A stretch of 64,000 bases of DNA, taken from the NCBI GenBank assembly GCA_907163375.1, contig CAJQUW010009070.1:186001-250000 (forward strand), given 5' to 3'. A program made the translations under genes and the position numbers. Positions 32,425-43,944 of this stretch are shown piece by piece. The DNA is from Prostheceraeus crozeri (taxonomy: Eukaryota > Platyhelminthes > Polycladida > Euryleptidae). How positions within the stretch are numbered: the stretch's first letter is position 1; each line of letters begins with the position of its first letter. The notes under the pieces are model-generated. The model did no database searches. It saw only the letters and a program-made list of their open reading frames with translations, and had not been told where the DNA came from.

Positions 32425-33012
32425 CTTAGCAACATTATAAGAACGATTTCCTATGATACTTTAAATAAATATTGACATAACAACAAAAATGATTGATGTT
32501 CTCCTTTCTGCAATAGATCAGCTAGATATAAGCTTATGTAACAATCAGGCACGGTAAACCAGGACACATCAGATCAACAGGCTGTTTTCCCCATCAATTG
32601 ATGCCGGCAGCGTTGCACATCGGTCAGTGTAATCGTTAACAATAATCAGATTTAGACCGCTGAATTGGCCTCTCCATGAGAGGCCCGCCTCTGGCACGTG
32701 GCTTGACCCATTGTTTGTCGATTGATAATTTGATTACTCAAGGAGGTAATCACGGAGAAAATCTTGTGGTTTTGTATTTGGCAAGAATTCACAATAAATT
32801 CCCGTTCCCGTACCCGAACACCCCTAGTCGCAAAGATATGCGTCAGAGCTCGCCATTAGACAGACCCCACATCAATATTATAAAAAAGGCAAAACGAGGG
32901 TTCTATGAGAAAATATTCCTATGATAGTCTATTCGACAACGAAAACAAAACAGTGCATAAAAATGATACGTATATTTCGGAAGCATCAGATCGTTTTGCG
33001 TCTGGGCAGGGT

Positions 33013-33227
33013 TCAGCTGTTGGTTAAACCACTCTGTTCAACTTGCATGAAACAGGTTCGAGATTGAGAATAGGAGCAACAAGGCTCTTCTTCTGTCTGC
33101 TCCAGGGTTGTCAGCTGACAATGACCTCCTTTCATCGCTAAAAAGTTGGCCGCCCATTTTGGAACACCATCTTCTGAACTATTGGTCTCCGAGTCATCGT
33201 TGTTGCCACGAACAGGACTAATTTTGT
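33013..33227 (-). CDS. Host gene last exon with stop codon
   Basis: 215 bp. The acceptor is TCTTTTCATTCCTCAAG after a long pyrimidine tract. Two bases complete the split codon, then 70 codons and a TGA at 33013-33015. Reads KISPVRGNNDDSETNSSEDG, then VPKWAANFLAMKGGHCQLTT and a Cys/Gln/Glu-rich tail. No domain recognised. A polyadenylation signal could not be placed with confidence between here and the hAT element at 32826. Confidence 0.65.
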
Positions 33228-33620
33228 CTTGAGGAATGAAAAGAAAAATAGAAATATTAGCAGAATTTACGTTATGATATTCAGTCAGAGAAAACATCAA
33301 GTCATTGACTCATGGTGAAGCCAGAGCGATGGAGCATAAACAAAGAGATTAATTGCAAGCATGTGTTTTCGAAGAGTAACCGCTCGATGTCATAAATGTT
33401 CACAGTGGTGTTAATTTTCAAATCATGTTTACGAAGAATAGCCTGTCGCAAGGTAAATAGATAAACTTTGAGAGAGCATAAGCATTTTTATTTAGATGTA
33501 ACCAGCTGATTGACGAACAACAATCCTTCGCGCAATCATGGGCGGCCTCTACTCTCTGGTAATATAGGAATAGTATCCACTTTAGAGGACATGAATGCAG
33601 AGATGCCGAGGACGCGTTAG

Positions 33621-33920
33621 TCTAACCCAATGAAGATGAAATCTATGGCAATGTCTACAAACAGTGATTCTTAGAGATATCTATGTTCTTGATATGGATA
33701 TCGAAGAAAGCACTAATCTTAAAGTCTGAGTATTTCACAATTTTTATTTAAATTTGACATAAAGTGCTTCTTCCGGACAATAATACAGTTTACAACTCAA
33801 TGCAGTTTCAATATAATTTACCGGACAATAACACCAACTACGGCAGGCATAAGTGTCTTCTGATTCAAGTAGAAATCGACATGATTCTTTTCATTGTGAT
33901 TTCATCTTCATTGGGTTAGA
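33621..33920. mobile_element. Short MITE with perfect 23-bp inverted ends
   Basis: 300 bp. The left arm 33621-33643 (TCTAACCCAATGAAGATGAA and three more bases) is the exact inverse of 33898-33920. Non-coding. No clear target duplication, so the superfamily is open. Perfect ends suggest recent spread. Confidence 0.75.
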
Positions 33921-34559
33921 ATAATGTGAATGATGATATCTCGCAAGAAAGTCTCAATCGTTAGCGCTCAGATTAATGAAATGGATCTATATCTATGCCT
34001 TTGTAATAGAGGATTCTATGTGATTAACAGGAATAGGAGGGTCAACTAACTGAATTAATTGCCCGAGGTCGCATTTGGTTAGTCGTCACGAGATAGTCAC
34101 ATGTTCGTAAATCATCCTCTAACTAGCTTTTCCAGTCTCATTTCTAGGCTGGGAGATTGTTCCCTAGGGCACTCTAAATGGGACATAGATGGCTTTTCGA
34201 AATTGCCGTTTGCAGAAATTTCTTTGTAACATTCAAATCCAACTGGAAACAGATTGGAATTTGTGGAAAAATGACATTTTCTATGTTTTCTCTCAATTTC
34301 TTGACTTGAAATGTTTTCAAGTATGTGGAAGACTTAGTGCATGGGTTACTGAAGCACATTGCAAGGGCTATAGTAATATCTTCGTGTTAAAAATGTAACT
34401 TATCATAGATTAATGTCCAAAAATAGTCATGCAGCTACGTGTTTTAAATCTAAATTCCTCGACTACAGCTGCTAAACGCTTTACTCTTAAACTCCTAGTA
34501 AAAGTTTTAGTCAGTAAAAATGTGAAAATATGAAATGATGCCATTGGACGAATAGCAGG
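33921..34559. other. Intron DNA, unassigned
   Basis: Part of the last intron of the host gene. No element ends were seen. Confidence 0.4.
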
Positions 34560-35525
34560 GATGCTATTATGACAATATGAGATTAAATCTAAAAAAGACA
34601 AATGAAATGAGAATAAGCTTTAAAAGAAGGAAACAGCTAAACTGGAATCAGATAGAATTAGATGGAGAAATAACCAATCCAATTCGTCAAACGAAGATTC
34701 TTGGTTTCATCATCAATGAGGAATTATCTTGGTCAGCTCACACATTGAAAATAATCAAGAAAGCACAGATGAGAGTACATTTCGTTGGTGAAATGATGCG
34801 ATCAGGTTTCGGAGATGCAGATGTTGTTAAATTTTATTGTACTTGTATACGCAGCATTCTGGAATATGGCGCTCCAGTATGGCATTTCAACATCACAAAA
34901 GCACAATCAAATGCTCTTGAATCTGTTCAGAGAAGAATCATCCGCATGATAGAGCACATTCCAAGCGAGTGCCACGATTATAATTATGAAGGCCTTTTGA
35001 TGAAACATGGGCTAGAAAAACTGAGCACCAGACGTTTTATCGCATGTCAAAGACAATTTCAAAGATTACCGACAATCTTGAGAGAAAGGTTACCACAGCG
35101 CTCGAATGAGACGATATCAAAACTTATAAAATCATCCAGCATTACACTGTAGACTGTCACCTCCTAAAATCGAAGAAATCTGCATCCTAAAGCGCGACAC
35201 ACGAGAATTTTAGGAGGTTGCGTGAAATAGAATGCTGACATACTAAAGAGAACAATAACGCTAGTGGGCTAGCCTCCTAAAACGCTTTGCTTTAGGATTT
35301 TTTTATTAGTTACGAATAGTGTCTCGCTTCAGTGTCTGATTTAGGAGGTGCTGGTTTAGAGTGTATATTTTGCAAAACTGATCGATATAAGAACTCCTTC
35401 CTTCCATCTTGTGTATCACGTTTTTCGTAGCTGTGACTTAATGCCTTTTTTAAGCTTTATTATCCCTTTGTATTTATTCTGATCAGCCGTAGCTGTTTAT
35501 CTACAAATAAATGCTTATTATTATT
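34560..35525 (+). mobile_element. LINE 3' fragment (CR1-type), interrupted by a small MITE
   Basis: The plus-strand frame 34577-35152 (191 aa) is open and covers the reverse-transcriptase thumb and C-terminus: LNLKKTNEMRISF, KILGFIINEELSWSAHTLKI, YGAPVWHFNITKAQSNALES and VQRRIIRMI. It ends with a stop and a 3' tail AATAAATGCTTATTATTATT at about 35505-35525. 5' truncated. A 193-bp MITE sits right after the stop codon. It lies in the opposite orientation to the host gene, inside the last intron. Confidence 0.85.
35158..35350. mobile_element. 193-bp MITE with CACCTCCTAAA ends
   Basis: Left CACCTCCTAAAATCG and right GATTTAGGAGGTG are inverted ends. Two further internal TAGGAGG/CCTCCTAAA motifs make it self-complementary. 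It lies in the 3' tail of the LINE. No clear target duplication. Confidence 0.6.
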
Positions 35526-36043
35526 GCGTTTGTCTAACGCAGCCAAATAAAGTCTGACGATGAAATCATTATGAAATCAACATTTCACTGCATGAAATCC
35601 ACATATACAAAACCAATGTTCCTCAGAACACACTATTCTTTGTTACAAAGCACGATGTGGAGATAGGATTGCATTGATCTGAGGAAAGCTACATAGCCTG
35701 CGCAAAGCGTGTATGATTACTAGATTCCGCAATCAAGGTTGTCATTTGATGCTATGAAATCAAAAGTAAAGAAAGCCGTCAATTCAGAGTACAATTATGA
35801 AAGAGGTAATTTGAAAGTAAATAGTAGGTCACAAATACAAGAGAGATGGACGCGATGTAGTTCGTCATGACATAGTAGGCGGATGGCGTCTGACAGGATG
35901 AACCAAATATCTATGCGGGAGTCATTACTTTGTAGTATCAAACTTATCTGCTAACTTTCTTATTAATGTTAGAGAAGCATGTTCCAGGATCTATCCCAGG
36001 TTGTCATAAATGCCTCAGCATGTAGCAGTCGTCGCCAACTTAC

Positions 36044-36077
36044 TCGTTAATTGTTTGGATCCTTGCACTGAAGGAAT
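36044..36077 (-). CDS. Host gene exon 7 (short)
   Basis: 34 bp, IPSVQGSKQLT plus one base. The acceptor is TTTTCAAATTTCAG and the donor ACGA/GTAAGT. It starts in phase 0 and leaves one base, which the next exon completes (A+AC = Asn). Lies just outside the 3' LTR of the Gypsy element. Confidence 0.55.
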
Positions 36078-36176
36078 CTGAAATTTGAAAATGAATATCT
36101 TTCCTCAAAAATGAAAACAATGATGTTGCAGACGTCGTCTGCAATTAACTGTACACATTAAAAAAATTGAATTAAG

Positions 36177-36377
36177 TGTAATACCATCTGAGACCTAATT
36201 CAGTCGCGCAGTAATCGAGAACACGTGTTGTCTTCAGAACAAGTTGTTTAATAATGGCGGCTACTTTCAAAGGCTTTCCACGTGACATCATTTAATATTA
36301 CAATCTAACAGTACTACTATTATTGACTACAAAAGTAACATCAATGAATCAAGAACAATCTGCAACAGAAGGCTACA
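36177..36377 (-). repeat. Gypsy 3' LTR
   Basis: 201 bp, bounded on the minus strand by TGTAGCC and TATTACA. A purine-rich tract (GGTGAGGGGAGCTC) lies just before it on the minus strand, as expected of a polypurine primer site. Confidence 0.9.
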
Positions 36378-36493
36378 GAGCTCCCCTCACCAAGAGCGAG
36401 GCGGTTACAACAAAAGCATGTGAACATTGTGAACAACATGTACTGAACGAGTTTATCCGTCGACACTTCAACAATACAAATATATTGAAAGGC

Positions 36494-39400
36494 TCAATAA
36501 TAGAAGAAGTCAGGGCATTCTCTAAATGTCACTGAGCAACCAGAGCGGGTACATGTTAATGGAGATGAGTTCTGTGAGAGTGGGCAGGCGGGCCGAAGCG
36601 AGGGAAAGAGTGCTGCCTTAAGCCTGTCTATTGAAATGGTCTCAGATTTGCCGTCAGCCCTCTGCACGCGAAACACTTTATCATGTCGTGCTAAGACTTT
36701 AAAAGGTACGTTGTAGGGAGCAGTGAGGGGATTCTTCACCCGGTCCACGCGTATCCAAACATGGTCGGCTGTGCGTAGTTCGTCGGGAATATATGACTTG
36801 ATAGTATTATAGCGGGGAGTAGTCGTGAATGTGAAACTTTGCAAATGGTTGGCGAGTTTCTCAATGTACTCAGTAGTAACTGGCTGATTTTTTTGTAGAA
36901 TAGAAGTTGGTATATGGCTTTTCTGACCGGTGATCATTTCGAACGGAGAAATGTTATTAGAGTCCAAAGGTTGTATACGGAGAGAAAAGAGAACGACAGG
37001 CAAATGACTTAACCAAGTATCTTCCTTGCCTTTAAGGTGAGTACGTAAAGCGGTCTTAAGGGTCCGATGCTGTCTCTCTAAAAGTCCGTTACTTTGAGGG
37101 TGGTACCCCGATGTGCGAATCCTCTGAAATCCCACGATGTTGGATAGTTCTTTCCAATGTTGTGATTCGAACTGCCGACCCTGGTCAGTCACAAGTGTTA
37201 ATGGGACTCCCCATCTAGTGATCCAGCCATTGAGAAATGCGTGAGCAACAGATTGTGCTGTAGTATCCACTACTGGTATAGCCTCCAACCAGCGTGTGGT
37301 GCGATCTATACAGGTGACGAGATAGCGATAGTTCGTATAAGAGCCATCTAAAGACATTGAGGCCGGCAAAGGTCCTACAATATCAAGGTGGACTGTTGAG
37401 AAGCGTTCACTAGGATCCGGCGGAGACTGAAGCTGGATACGAGTGTGACGGTTTATTTTATGTTGCTGACATGTCATACATTCGTTGCACCACAATTTGA
37501 TATCCTGAGCCATAGTGGGCCAAACGTAGCGTTCTTTGATAAGTTTGAGTGTCCGTACTTTACCAGGGTGTCCCAAATCATGTAAGCTGTGTAAAATAGC
37601 CATTCGTAAGGCTGGAGGGACGAGAGGTCGCGGATATAGCATATATGTTTCGCATACTAACTTGCTGCCACTGGGCAGTTCGATCGATGTCCTCTTCGTA
37701 GCGCAACTAGCTATATTCTCGACTGTAAGCTGGGCTTCAGCAATTGCTTGAAGGTCATGGGCATCCACTGTAATTGATATTGCCGCGATGTCTCGTCTTT
37801 ACGTGTCTGCGACAATGGGTATGTGCACCATTTCTGAAACGTATTCACATATTGTACTCAGTTGGCGTTGTTGACGTGCTGAGAATTTTGATGAGTTAGT
37901 ATTGAACGCTCCGACGACTGGTTTGTGATCGCAAAATACGGACACAGGGTAACCTTCGAGTAAGGCATTCCATTTCTTCACCGCAGCGAACACAGCTAGA
38001 AGTTCTTTATCGAATACGGAATATTTGCGCTCGGCTGTGGACAATTTGCGTGAATAAAATGCAATGGGAGTTGATTTCTCATTTACAACTTGGTGTAGGC
38101 AACCTCCGATAGAAGTATCACTAGCGTCGGTTGTAATCGTTAGACGGTCCGTGTTTGGTGATTGAAAATCCAAGGTGACGGCGTTGGCTAGTGCGGATTT
38201 AGCATTGCTTAAGGCTTGATCGTGGGAAGCATTCCACTCATAATGGACACTGTTGACGAGGTCACGAAGGCGGTCGACGATATCGGCGAAGCCGGGGACG
38301 AAACGCTGATAGTAGCCAAACATTCCCAATACACGACGTAAGGATTTCTTGTCTTTTGGCGGCTTCAAACGTTGGATAGCTTCTACACGATCAGGTAGTG
38401 GGCGGATGCCTTGACTCGACACGTGGAAACCCAAAAAGTCGATGTACGATGTGGCGAACTGGCACTTGCGTAAAGATAGTCTTACACCGTAAGTACGGAA
38501 ACGTTCGAACACGTTCTCAAGATCTCGTATATGAGTCTCTAAGTCAGTGCTAAATATGACAATCTATGTAGCAAAACACATTAGGAATATCCTTTAATAC
38601 TTCGTCCATGAATCGTTGAAACGTCGATCCTGCACATTTGAGTCCAAAGTTGAGCCTTGTAAATTCGAAACTACCAAACGGAGTGACGATGGCTGTGAGT
38701 GGTATGCTATCTTCGTCCATGGGAATATGGTGATATGCTTTCACTAGGTCTAGCTTGCTGAATACAGTCGCTGAACGAAGGTGAGAGCTGATGAATTCGA
38801 TGTTTGGGATTGGATAACCGTACGAAACCGTCCCCGAATGGTCCATAGGTTCCGTCTGATTTCTTTACCATATGGAGAAGCGAGCCCCAGGGGCTATTGG
38901 ATGGCCTCACTAAACCTAGATGTGTCATGTCTTGAAACGCTTGTTCGCTTGTTTGGCTATACCCAGGAGATGCAAATTCAGTGGCCTTGGTTTACACTTG
39001 GTCGGGCTTGAATTGTTCGTGTTGATGCGATGTTTTGTTTGATGAGTAGGGGCTTCGTCGTAGATTGGTGCTTCAGTTAAATCGTGGTATGTGGAGAGTA
39101 ACGATCGTACTTCTGGTGGAAGAGAAACATCAAGTTGTGGAATCACAATATTGATTTGGTAGGGTCTAGCACTTTGAAGGTGGACAAGGTCAGCTTTACA
39201 TGAAGTTTGGAGATCACGGAGAGATTTCGAAGACATGTCGATTAGTAATTGGCAATGCGATAAAAAATCAGCACCTAGAATTGGATAGGTGATATCGGCG
39301 ACTATAAAAGACCACCGGAAAATGCGGCGGAGAGAAGGTACAACGATAGCAATAGACGCCTGGCCATAAACGCGAATAGGTTGCTTCGTCACTGTTGTCA

Positions 39401-39600
39401 GTATGATGTTAGAGTCATTGGTATGGCGGGCAACCGAAAGAGGAATCAAAGATTTTGCTGCGCCAGTATCTAATAAAAAGGACATGCGGCGATTGTTGAC
39501 CACTGCAGGTAGGTAGAATAAATCCCCGTCGCTGTCCACCGCGCTGACAGTCGGAGTTGTTAGTTTTCCTGGGAGGTCATTGGACTGGGAGCACGGCTTG
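36494..39600 (-). pseudogene. Gypsy pol region (fossil)
   Basis: Order on the minus strand: protease (FLLDTGAAKSLIP), reverse transcriptase (LDLVKAYHHIPM, FTRLNFGLKCAGSTFQRFMD), RNase H (TTDASDTSIGGCLHQ, YSVFDKELLAVFAAVKKW), and integrase with its HHCC finger (HDLGHPGKVRT, CNECMTCQQHK) and catalytic core (VHLDIVGPLP, LVTDQGRQFES, NGLLERQHRTLK). The C-terminal integrase tail holds ADHVWIRVDRVKNPL. The gene is broken. The order with integrase last is diagnostic of Ty3/Gypsy. Confidence 0.9.
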
Positions 39601-40362
39601 GAGTGGGTGTTGAGCGTAGATTTGCTGGTTTTGCGCCTGGCCACTGGCACCAAGGGCGGCATGACCGTGCCAACGGGCCATAGAATATATGAGCCCTGCA
39701 TATTACTTGCCGTTGACCACTGCGGAATGGAGATAAACCATTTGGTCTTTGTCTTGAACGCCGGTCGTAAGTAGCGGCATTTACATTCATTGGTTGATCT
39801 AAATTCATCGTGGTAGCCTGGACACTATCCGTAACGGAGTTGACTTGGCGCGGACGAAGGTTCAATGTGAGCATTTGGTCTGCGAGGTTTCCTAGTTGTA
39901 GGGGCGAAAGGTGTGATGACTGGCTCATGAGCACTGCTGCAACTTCCGGGGGTTGAGATTCGATGAGACGATGTTTCACCAGTTTGTTAGCATCAGTAAG
40001 TCGCAATGAGTCAGCGGTTTTTTTCATGTCTCGTACGTATTGAGACGGTTTTCCAATAGGTACGCTGGCTGATAATTGTGAAAAAGTTCGGGTTTTGTTT
40101 TTTCCATTTCTTTGATGACCGCCGCTTTAAGGTCGGAATAACAAGCACTGGAAAGAATGCTGTGGTCCATCTTCCCGACTATGTCCGGCGGAAGAGCTGC
40201 GATGACGTGATAAAATTTCATTGATGCGATTGAGATGACAGCTAAAACGAACTGGGCGTCCATGATTGCGAACCAAGCGCTTGCGTTTTCGGCGTCCCAT
40301 TTAGGAGTTTTCACGGAGACGGTGCAGTTGTGGAAGTCATTGTAGATATAATATAAACACAA
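39560..40362 (-). pseudogene. Gypsy gag region (fossil)
   Basis: The start region reads KTPKWDAENASAWFAIMDAQ and FYHVIAALPPDIVGKM, the capsid N-terminus of a Gypsy subgroup common in invertebrates. The rest includes SQPPEVAAVLMSQSSHLSPL and a basic tail near the protease. Broken in this copy. Confidence 0.75.
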
Positions 40363-40541
40363 GTATGCAGATGATAGAGATATAAACTAATGAAAACGAT
40401 AACACAGCAGGATGGGACGTAAGATGGTGAAAATCAGCGATGGCACGAGGCGATGAGGAGGGAAGAATGGTCGAGTATTTGAGAGTGAAGGCGAGTGTAG
40501 CGTAGACAGATTGACTTTAGTCAGGCTCACCAGTTTGCAAT

Positions 40542-40742
40542 TGTAATACCACCCGAGACCTAATTCAGTCGCGCAGTAATCGAGAACACGTGTTGTCTTC
40601 AGAACAAGTTGTTTAATAATGGCGGCTACTTTCAAATGCTTTCCACGTGACATCATTCAATATTACAATCTAACAGTACTACTATTATTGACTACAAAAG
40701 TAACACCAATGAATCAAGAACAATCTGCTACAGAAGGCTACA
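40542..40742 (-). repeat. Gypsy 5' LTR
   Basis: 201 bp, about 97% identical to the other LTR. Immediately inside (minus strand) lies ATTGCAAACTGGTGAGCC, which may hold the primer-binding site, although I cannot name the tRNA. Confidence 0.9.
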
Positions 40743-40909
40743 AACTAAAAGTTAGCAGAATATATGAACTCTGTTTATGCTCGGAAGCCCTTTTTGGCGA
40801 TGCGCCTTTCTTTCATGTGGCCAAGTTCCATCTATCGCAATCTCATTCTCTCGTACTGATTGTTAAGCAAGAATGCAGACACTGAACCTATCTAAAGGTC
40901 ATAAGTTAG

Positions 40910-40985
40910 AATTGACCAAGGTTTGAACCAAGGTCTCCCGGAAGGTGAACGAACACTCTACCACAAGGCCACTCCACCGGCAATG
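40910..40985 (-). repeat. tRNA-derived SINE or pseudo-tRNA
   Basis: On the minus strand TGGCCTTGTGGTAGAGTG resembles an A box, and GGTTCAAACC a B box at normal spacing. The outer bases do not pair as an acceptor stem, so it is a SINE head or pseudogene, not a working tRNA. Confidence 0.6.
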
Positions 40986-42425
40986 CTTGTCAAAGCAGGT
41001 GAACAACGTAAGCTACGGTGGCTAGAGGTTTCGCCTTCACATGCTACGGAAGTTTGTGGCTATCAGAGCTGATCATCGGCCTCTGGTTTGTTGAGCGATT
41101 CTCAAGCTGAACTCCGATTGGCTAAATTGTGAGGCATTTCGTTGCATCTAGTGTATCTATCCTGGACGAATAGGCAACAATCATTCACTTTGACATACCG
41201 CACGAAAACCTCACATGATTCCATAAAATATTCCGCGAGGTCAAAATCTCTATGCCTACTGTGACTGGTGACACGCTGAATGAAGGAGATGCCATTTGTT
41301 GATCGAGATAGGTATATGAATTTTCATGAGTTTAAGAAGCTTTCCTTTCTTATTAAGAAGATTTAGACATGAAATGTTGAGAAAAAACTGATGTCAGATT
41401 ACATTATAATTTTCATCTTGCAATGACGAGAACTATTTTTTGGAATCGTACAAGCATTCAGCTCGACATTTCAACAGGTGAATTTTTTCGTGGCGAAATT
41501 GTGAAGACTTTTTTAAGTATGACATCGCAAAAACACAAAGACTTCATGTCAATTGTCACCATATCTATTACATGAAGATTTTCAAAATTAGAGTCACTAA
41601 ATATTGCACTATATTCCAAAATAGGATATTCATCGCTATGATTTCAGAAATGAGTCTGGAAAATTGAATTAGAGCTACTTGTACATCACAGACTGTCAAA
41701 TGATGAACACCCGCCGACAATGATGAGAAGGTCTCTACATGCACTTCAGCTAAATTCCCATAAGGAACGGGATCTCATGCCTTTCCATCTATGATCGGCA
41801 ATGATATCATCTTATTTTATTATACTTTTTAAAGCGAAAAAATGCCATTTTTAGTGAAATATACGCAGGTCTACACCGCAAATAGATCCAGTCATAAGAA
41901 TTTTTCGATGTACACTGCTATCATGCTACTTTTACTGCTCTTAGCAATGAAATCAAAATTAGATTGCATGCAGCATCGATTTATCCCAAAAATGGAAGGC
42001 CAAACAAAGCAATTTAGTCATACAAAGCTTCTTGTACATCAACAGTTAGCTAGGAACTATGGCCAATACATTAGACATCACAAGTTTTGATTTAAGCTTT
42101 ATACACTCAAATTACAAATATGCCTACAATATGCAGTTGATTAGATCAACAGTATCTAAAGTACGAAAAAAGGTTGAAAATATTTAGATTAAATTCAAGA
42201 CTTCAAAAACATCAAGACAGTGTTATTAGTAAGTTATTTGACAATTCGTTTGATAGACCGACTGACAGACAATGGCCGGTTGCTTTTCGCTACATAACCA
42301 GTGCGGAAGGACATGGGTAGACCAAACGAAAGAGACTAAATCTGCTTCAATACAAAATGCGAAGAATCTATGAATAGAAAATACAATGGAACAAAATTTT
42401 TTGATGATGTCATTTTGTCATTGCC
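40986..42425. other. Intron DNA, unassigned
   Basis: 1.4 kb without an element end or an exon I could support. The open frame 41842-42090 has no recognised domain. Confidence 0.4.
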
Positions 42426-42427
42426 AA

Positions 42428-42908
42428 CACTAGGTGACATGTCACGCGTGATTCACGCGTAATTACGGAACACACCAAGCATCTGTGGTTAAGGACATTC
42501 TATTCTTCTCTACCCGCGTACATACGCGCTGCACTAAGAGTCAGAAATCACTTGATCTGATGCTGTTAAAACACGGGAAATGTTTATGAATACGCGCGGG
42601 CGAGCGTTTACAGTTTGCGCGTCGTCTACGGTTGTCTGCGTTGCCGCTTGAACCGCTGCACGGATGAACCGCTAGGCATGTTCTGTCTTCCCTGAGCATG
42701 AAATTGAGGTCCCATCACATTGTTTAGCCTCTGATACATGCACACACATGAGACGCAAAGTCTTTATAACATGACTGCCAACTATACTAGCTTATATAAG
42801 AGATATTGCAGCAATGTCCCTCATAGCCGCGGATGTTTAGGGTCATGTGTAATTAAGTGTAGTTTACGTGTGAATTACGTGTAATTCAGCGTGGCATGTC
42901 ATCTAGTG
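42428..42908. mobile_element. CACTA (CMC)-type MITE, copy 2
   Basis: 481 bp with the same inverted ends as the copy at 26345-26818 (CACTAGGTGACATGTCACGC), in reverse orientation, again flanked by AA at 42426-42427 and 42909-42910. Internal sequence is clearly homologous along the full length. Non-coding. Confidence 0.85.
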
Positions 42909-42919
42909 AATCTTTGCTT

Positions 42920-43110
42920 TCCTTCATGCTAACTTACCAACTTTGGATCATCTGGTCCGAATGGAATTCAAGCAGTAGGCCTCAAGTTGTACAATGAAAA
43001 TCGAAAGATAATCAATAATATTCCTCGAACACTGACAGCTCACATAACATTGTAGGAGTTACTACAGGATTTAGATCATGGAATTATACCCTCTTATGAT
43101 CCACTGAATC
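42920..43110 (+). pseudogene. Possible LINE reverse-transcriptase fragment
   Basis: The plus-strand reading FGSSGPNGIQAVGLKLYNEN resembles the start of the LINE reverse-transcriptase domain (K-A-x-G-x-D-G-I-x-A). Short and decayed. Confidence 0.4.
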
Positions 43111-43944
43111 CGCACACTTTGTCCTGCTCATATCGGGGTGGGGGATGATGCTATCACAGCACTTCTTCCTGCCTACGCCACTGGACAGGGGATGCTGTAG
43201 CGTTCATCCCTTATCTGTTGCATTGTGAATTGCTATTTTATGCTTCTATCCTCATCTAAATATTTGAATAATTGTTGAGCAATCGTCGCATTTATACAGT
43301 GACAAAATAATGATCCTCACTGTAAACCATCAGCTACCAAATGAAGTAAATTTCGCTGCTAAACCAACTCATCAAAAAAAAAAAATAACATCTCCTCCCA
43401 AATGAAGACGGTTTGGCTTTCATGGCTACCAGACCGTGTTCATCTGGTAGCGGTCGCCTGGATGAAATCCGGCGGTCTAGTAGATAATTTGCTGCCAAAC
43501 CTTAATGCGGATGCCAAATCACCTTGAATTTTATTGGTTCTTTTGTCTTCATTTCGCAGCGATTTCCATATCATCTGGCAGCCGTGGTGCCGAATCTTAC
43601 TGGAACCTCTCATATTTAGCTCATATTGAACATATCAACTACTTATGAATTAACAGTAGTTGATACTACATATCCTTAAGTGGCAGTTTTGTATTACATT
43701 ATATTCTATCACTCATGAAGGGTGAAAACTCTCTCTGAAGCCGTGTGGAAGAGAATTCAAATCTTATCACATCCTTCTACTCCATGTACTGCAATGATTA
43801 AATTCATTTGGATCTAACCACAACCTCAATGTAGCCCACATTCATTTATATATCTCAAACGTAATTGTATTTGTTATTTTATGAATTAACATGCGACAAA
43901 TGATCCTACATGGGTGCAGTTGACTAGAGAAAGGCAATAGAGAA
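43111..43944. other. Intron DNA, unassigned
   Basis: No gene seen. Around 43330-43600 there are several short CTACCAAATGA, GGTAGC and GGCAGC motifs that might belong to a small inverted element, but no ends can be set. Confidence 0.35.

Larger units (their letters stand above)
28433..32826 (-). mobile_element. hAT DNA transposon, nearly complete
   Basis: GTCGCAAA at 28425-28432 is repeated exactly at 32827-32834, a perfect 8-bp target duplication. The ends are TAGGGGTGTTCGGG and CCCGAACACCCCTA, a perfect 14-bp inverted repeat, and both have CCCG-rich subterminal repeats. Inside is a minus-strand transposase with BED finger, catalytic domain, one visible intron and a dimerisation region. A second small repeat element lies in the intron. 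At 4.4 kb it has autonomous size, but the transposase has at least two inactivating changes. Confidence 0.95.
36177..40742 (-). mobile_element. Ty3/Gypsy LTR retrotransposon (fossil, broken)
   Basis: A 4.57-kb minus-strand element of the Ty3/Gypsy (Metaviridae) class. Two 201-bp LTRs run TG...CA and differ at about 3% of sites, so the insertion is not ancient in relative terms. Gag, protease, reverse transcriptase, RNase H and integrase are all recognisable in that order. The element looks complete in layout but is broken, with about half a dozen breaks. Flanking 5-bp duplications do not match. It lies in intron 6-7 of the host gene, in the gene's own orientation. Confidence 0.9.

Noticed and set aside
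42945-43080. Host-gene exon ending at a GTAAGT-like site near 42938
   Set aside because: The minus-strand frame has stops, and the same DNA reads better as a plus-strand LINE fragment.
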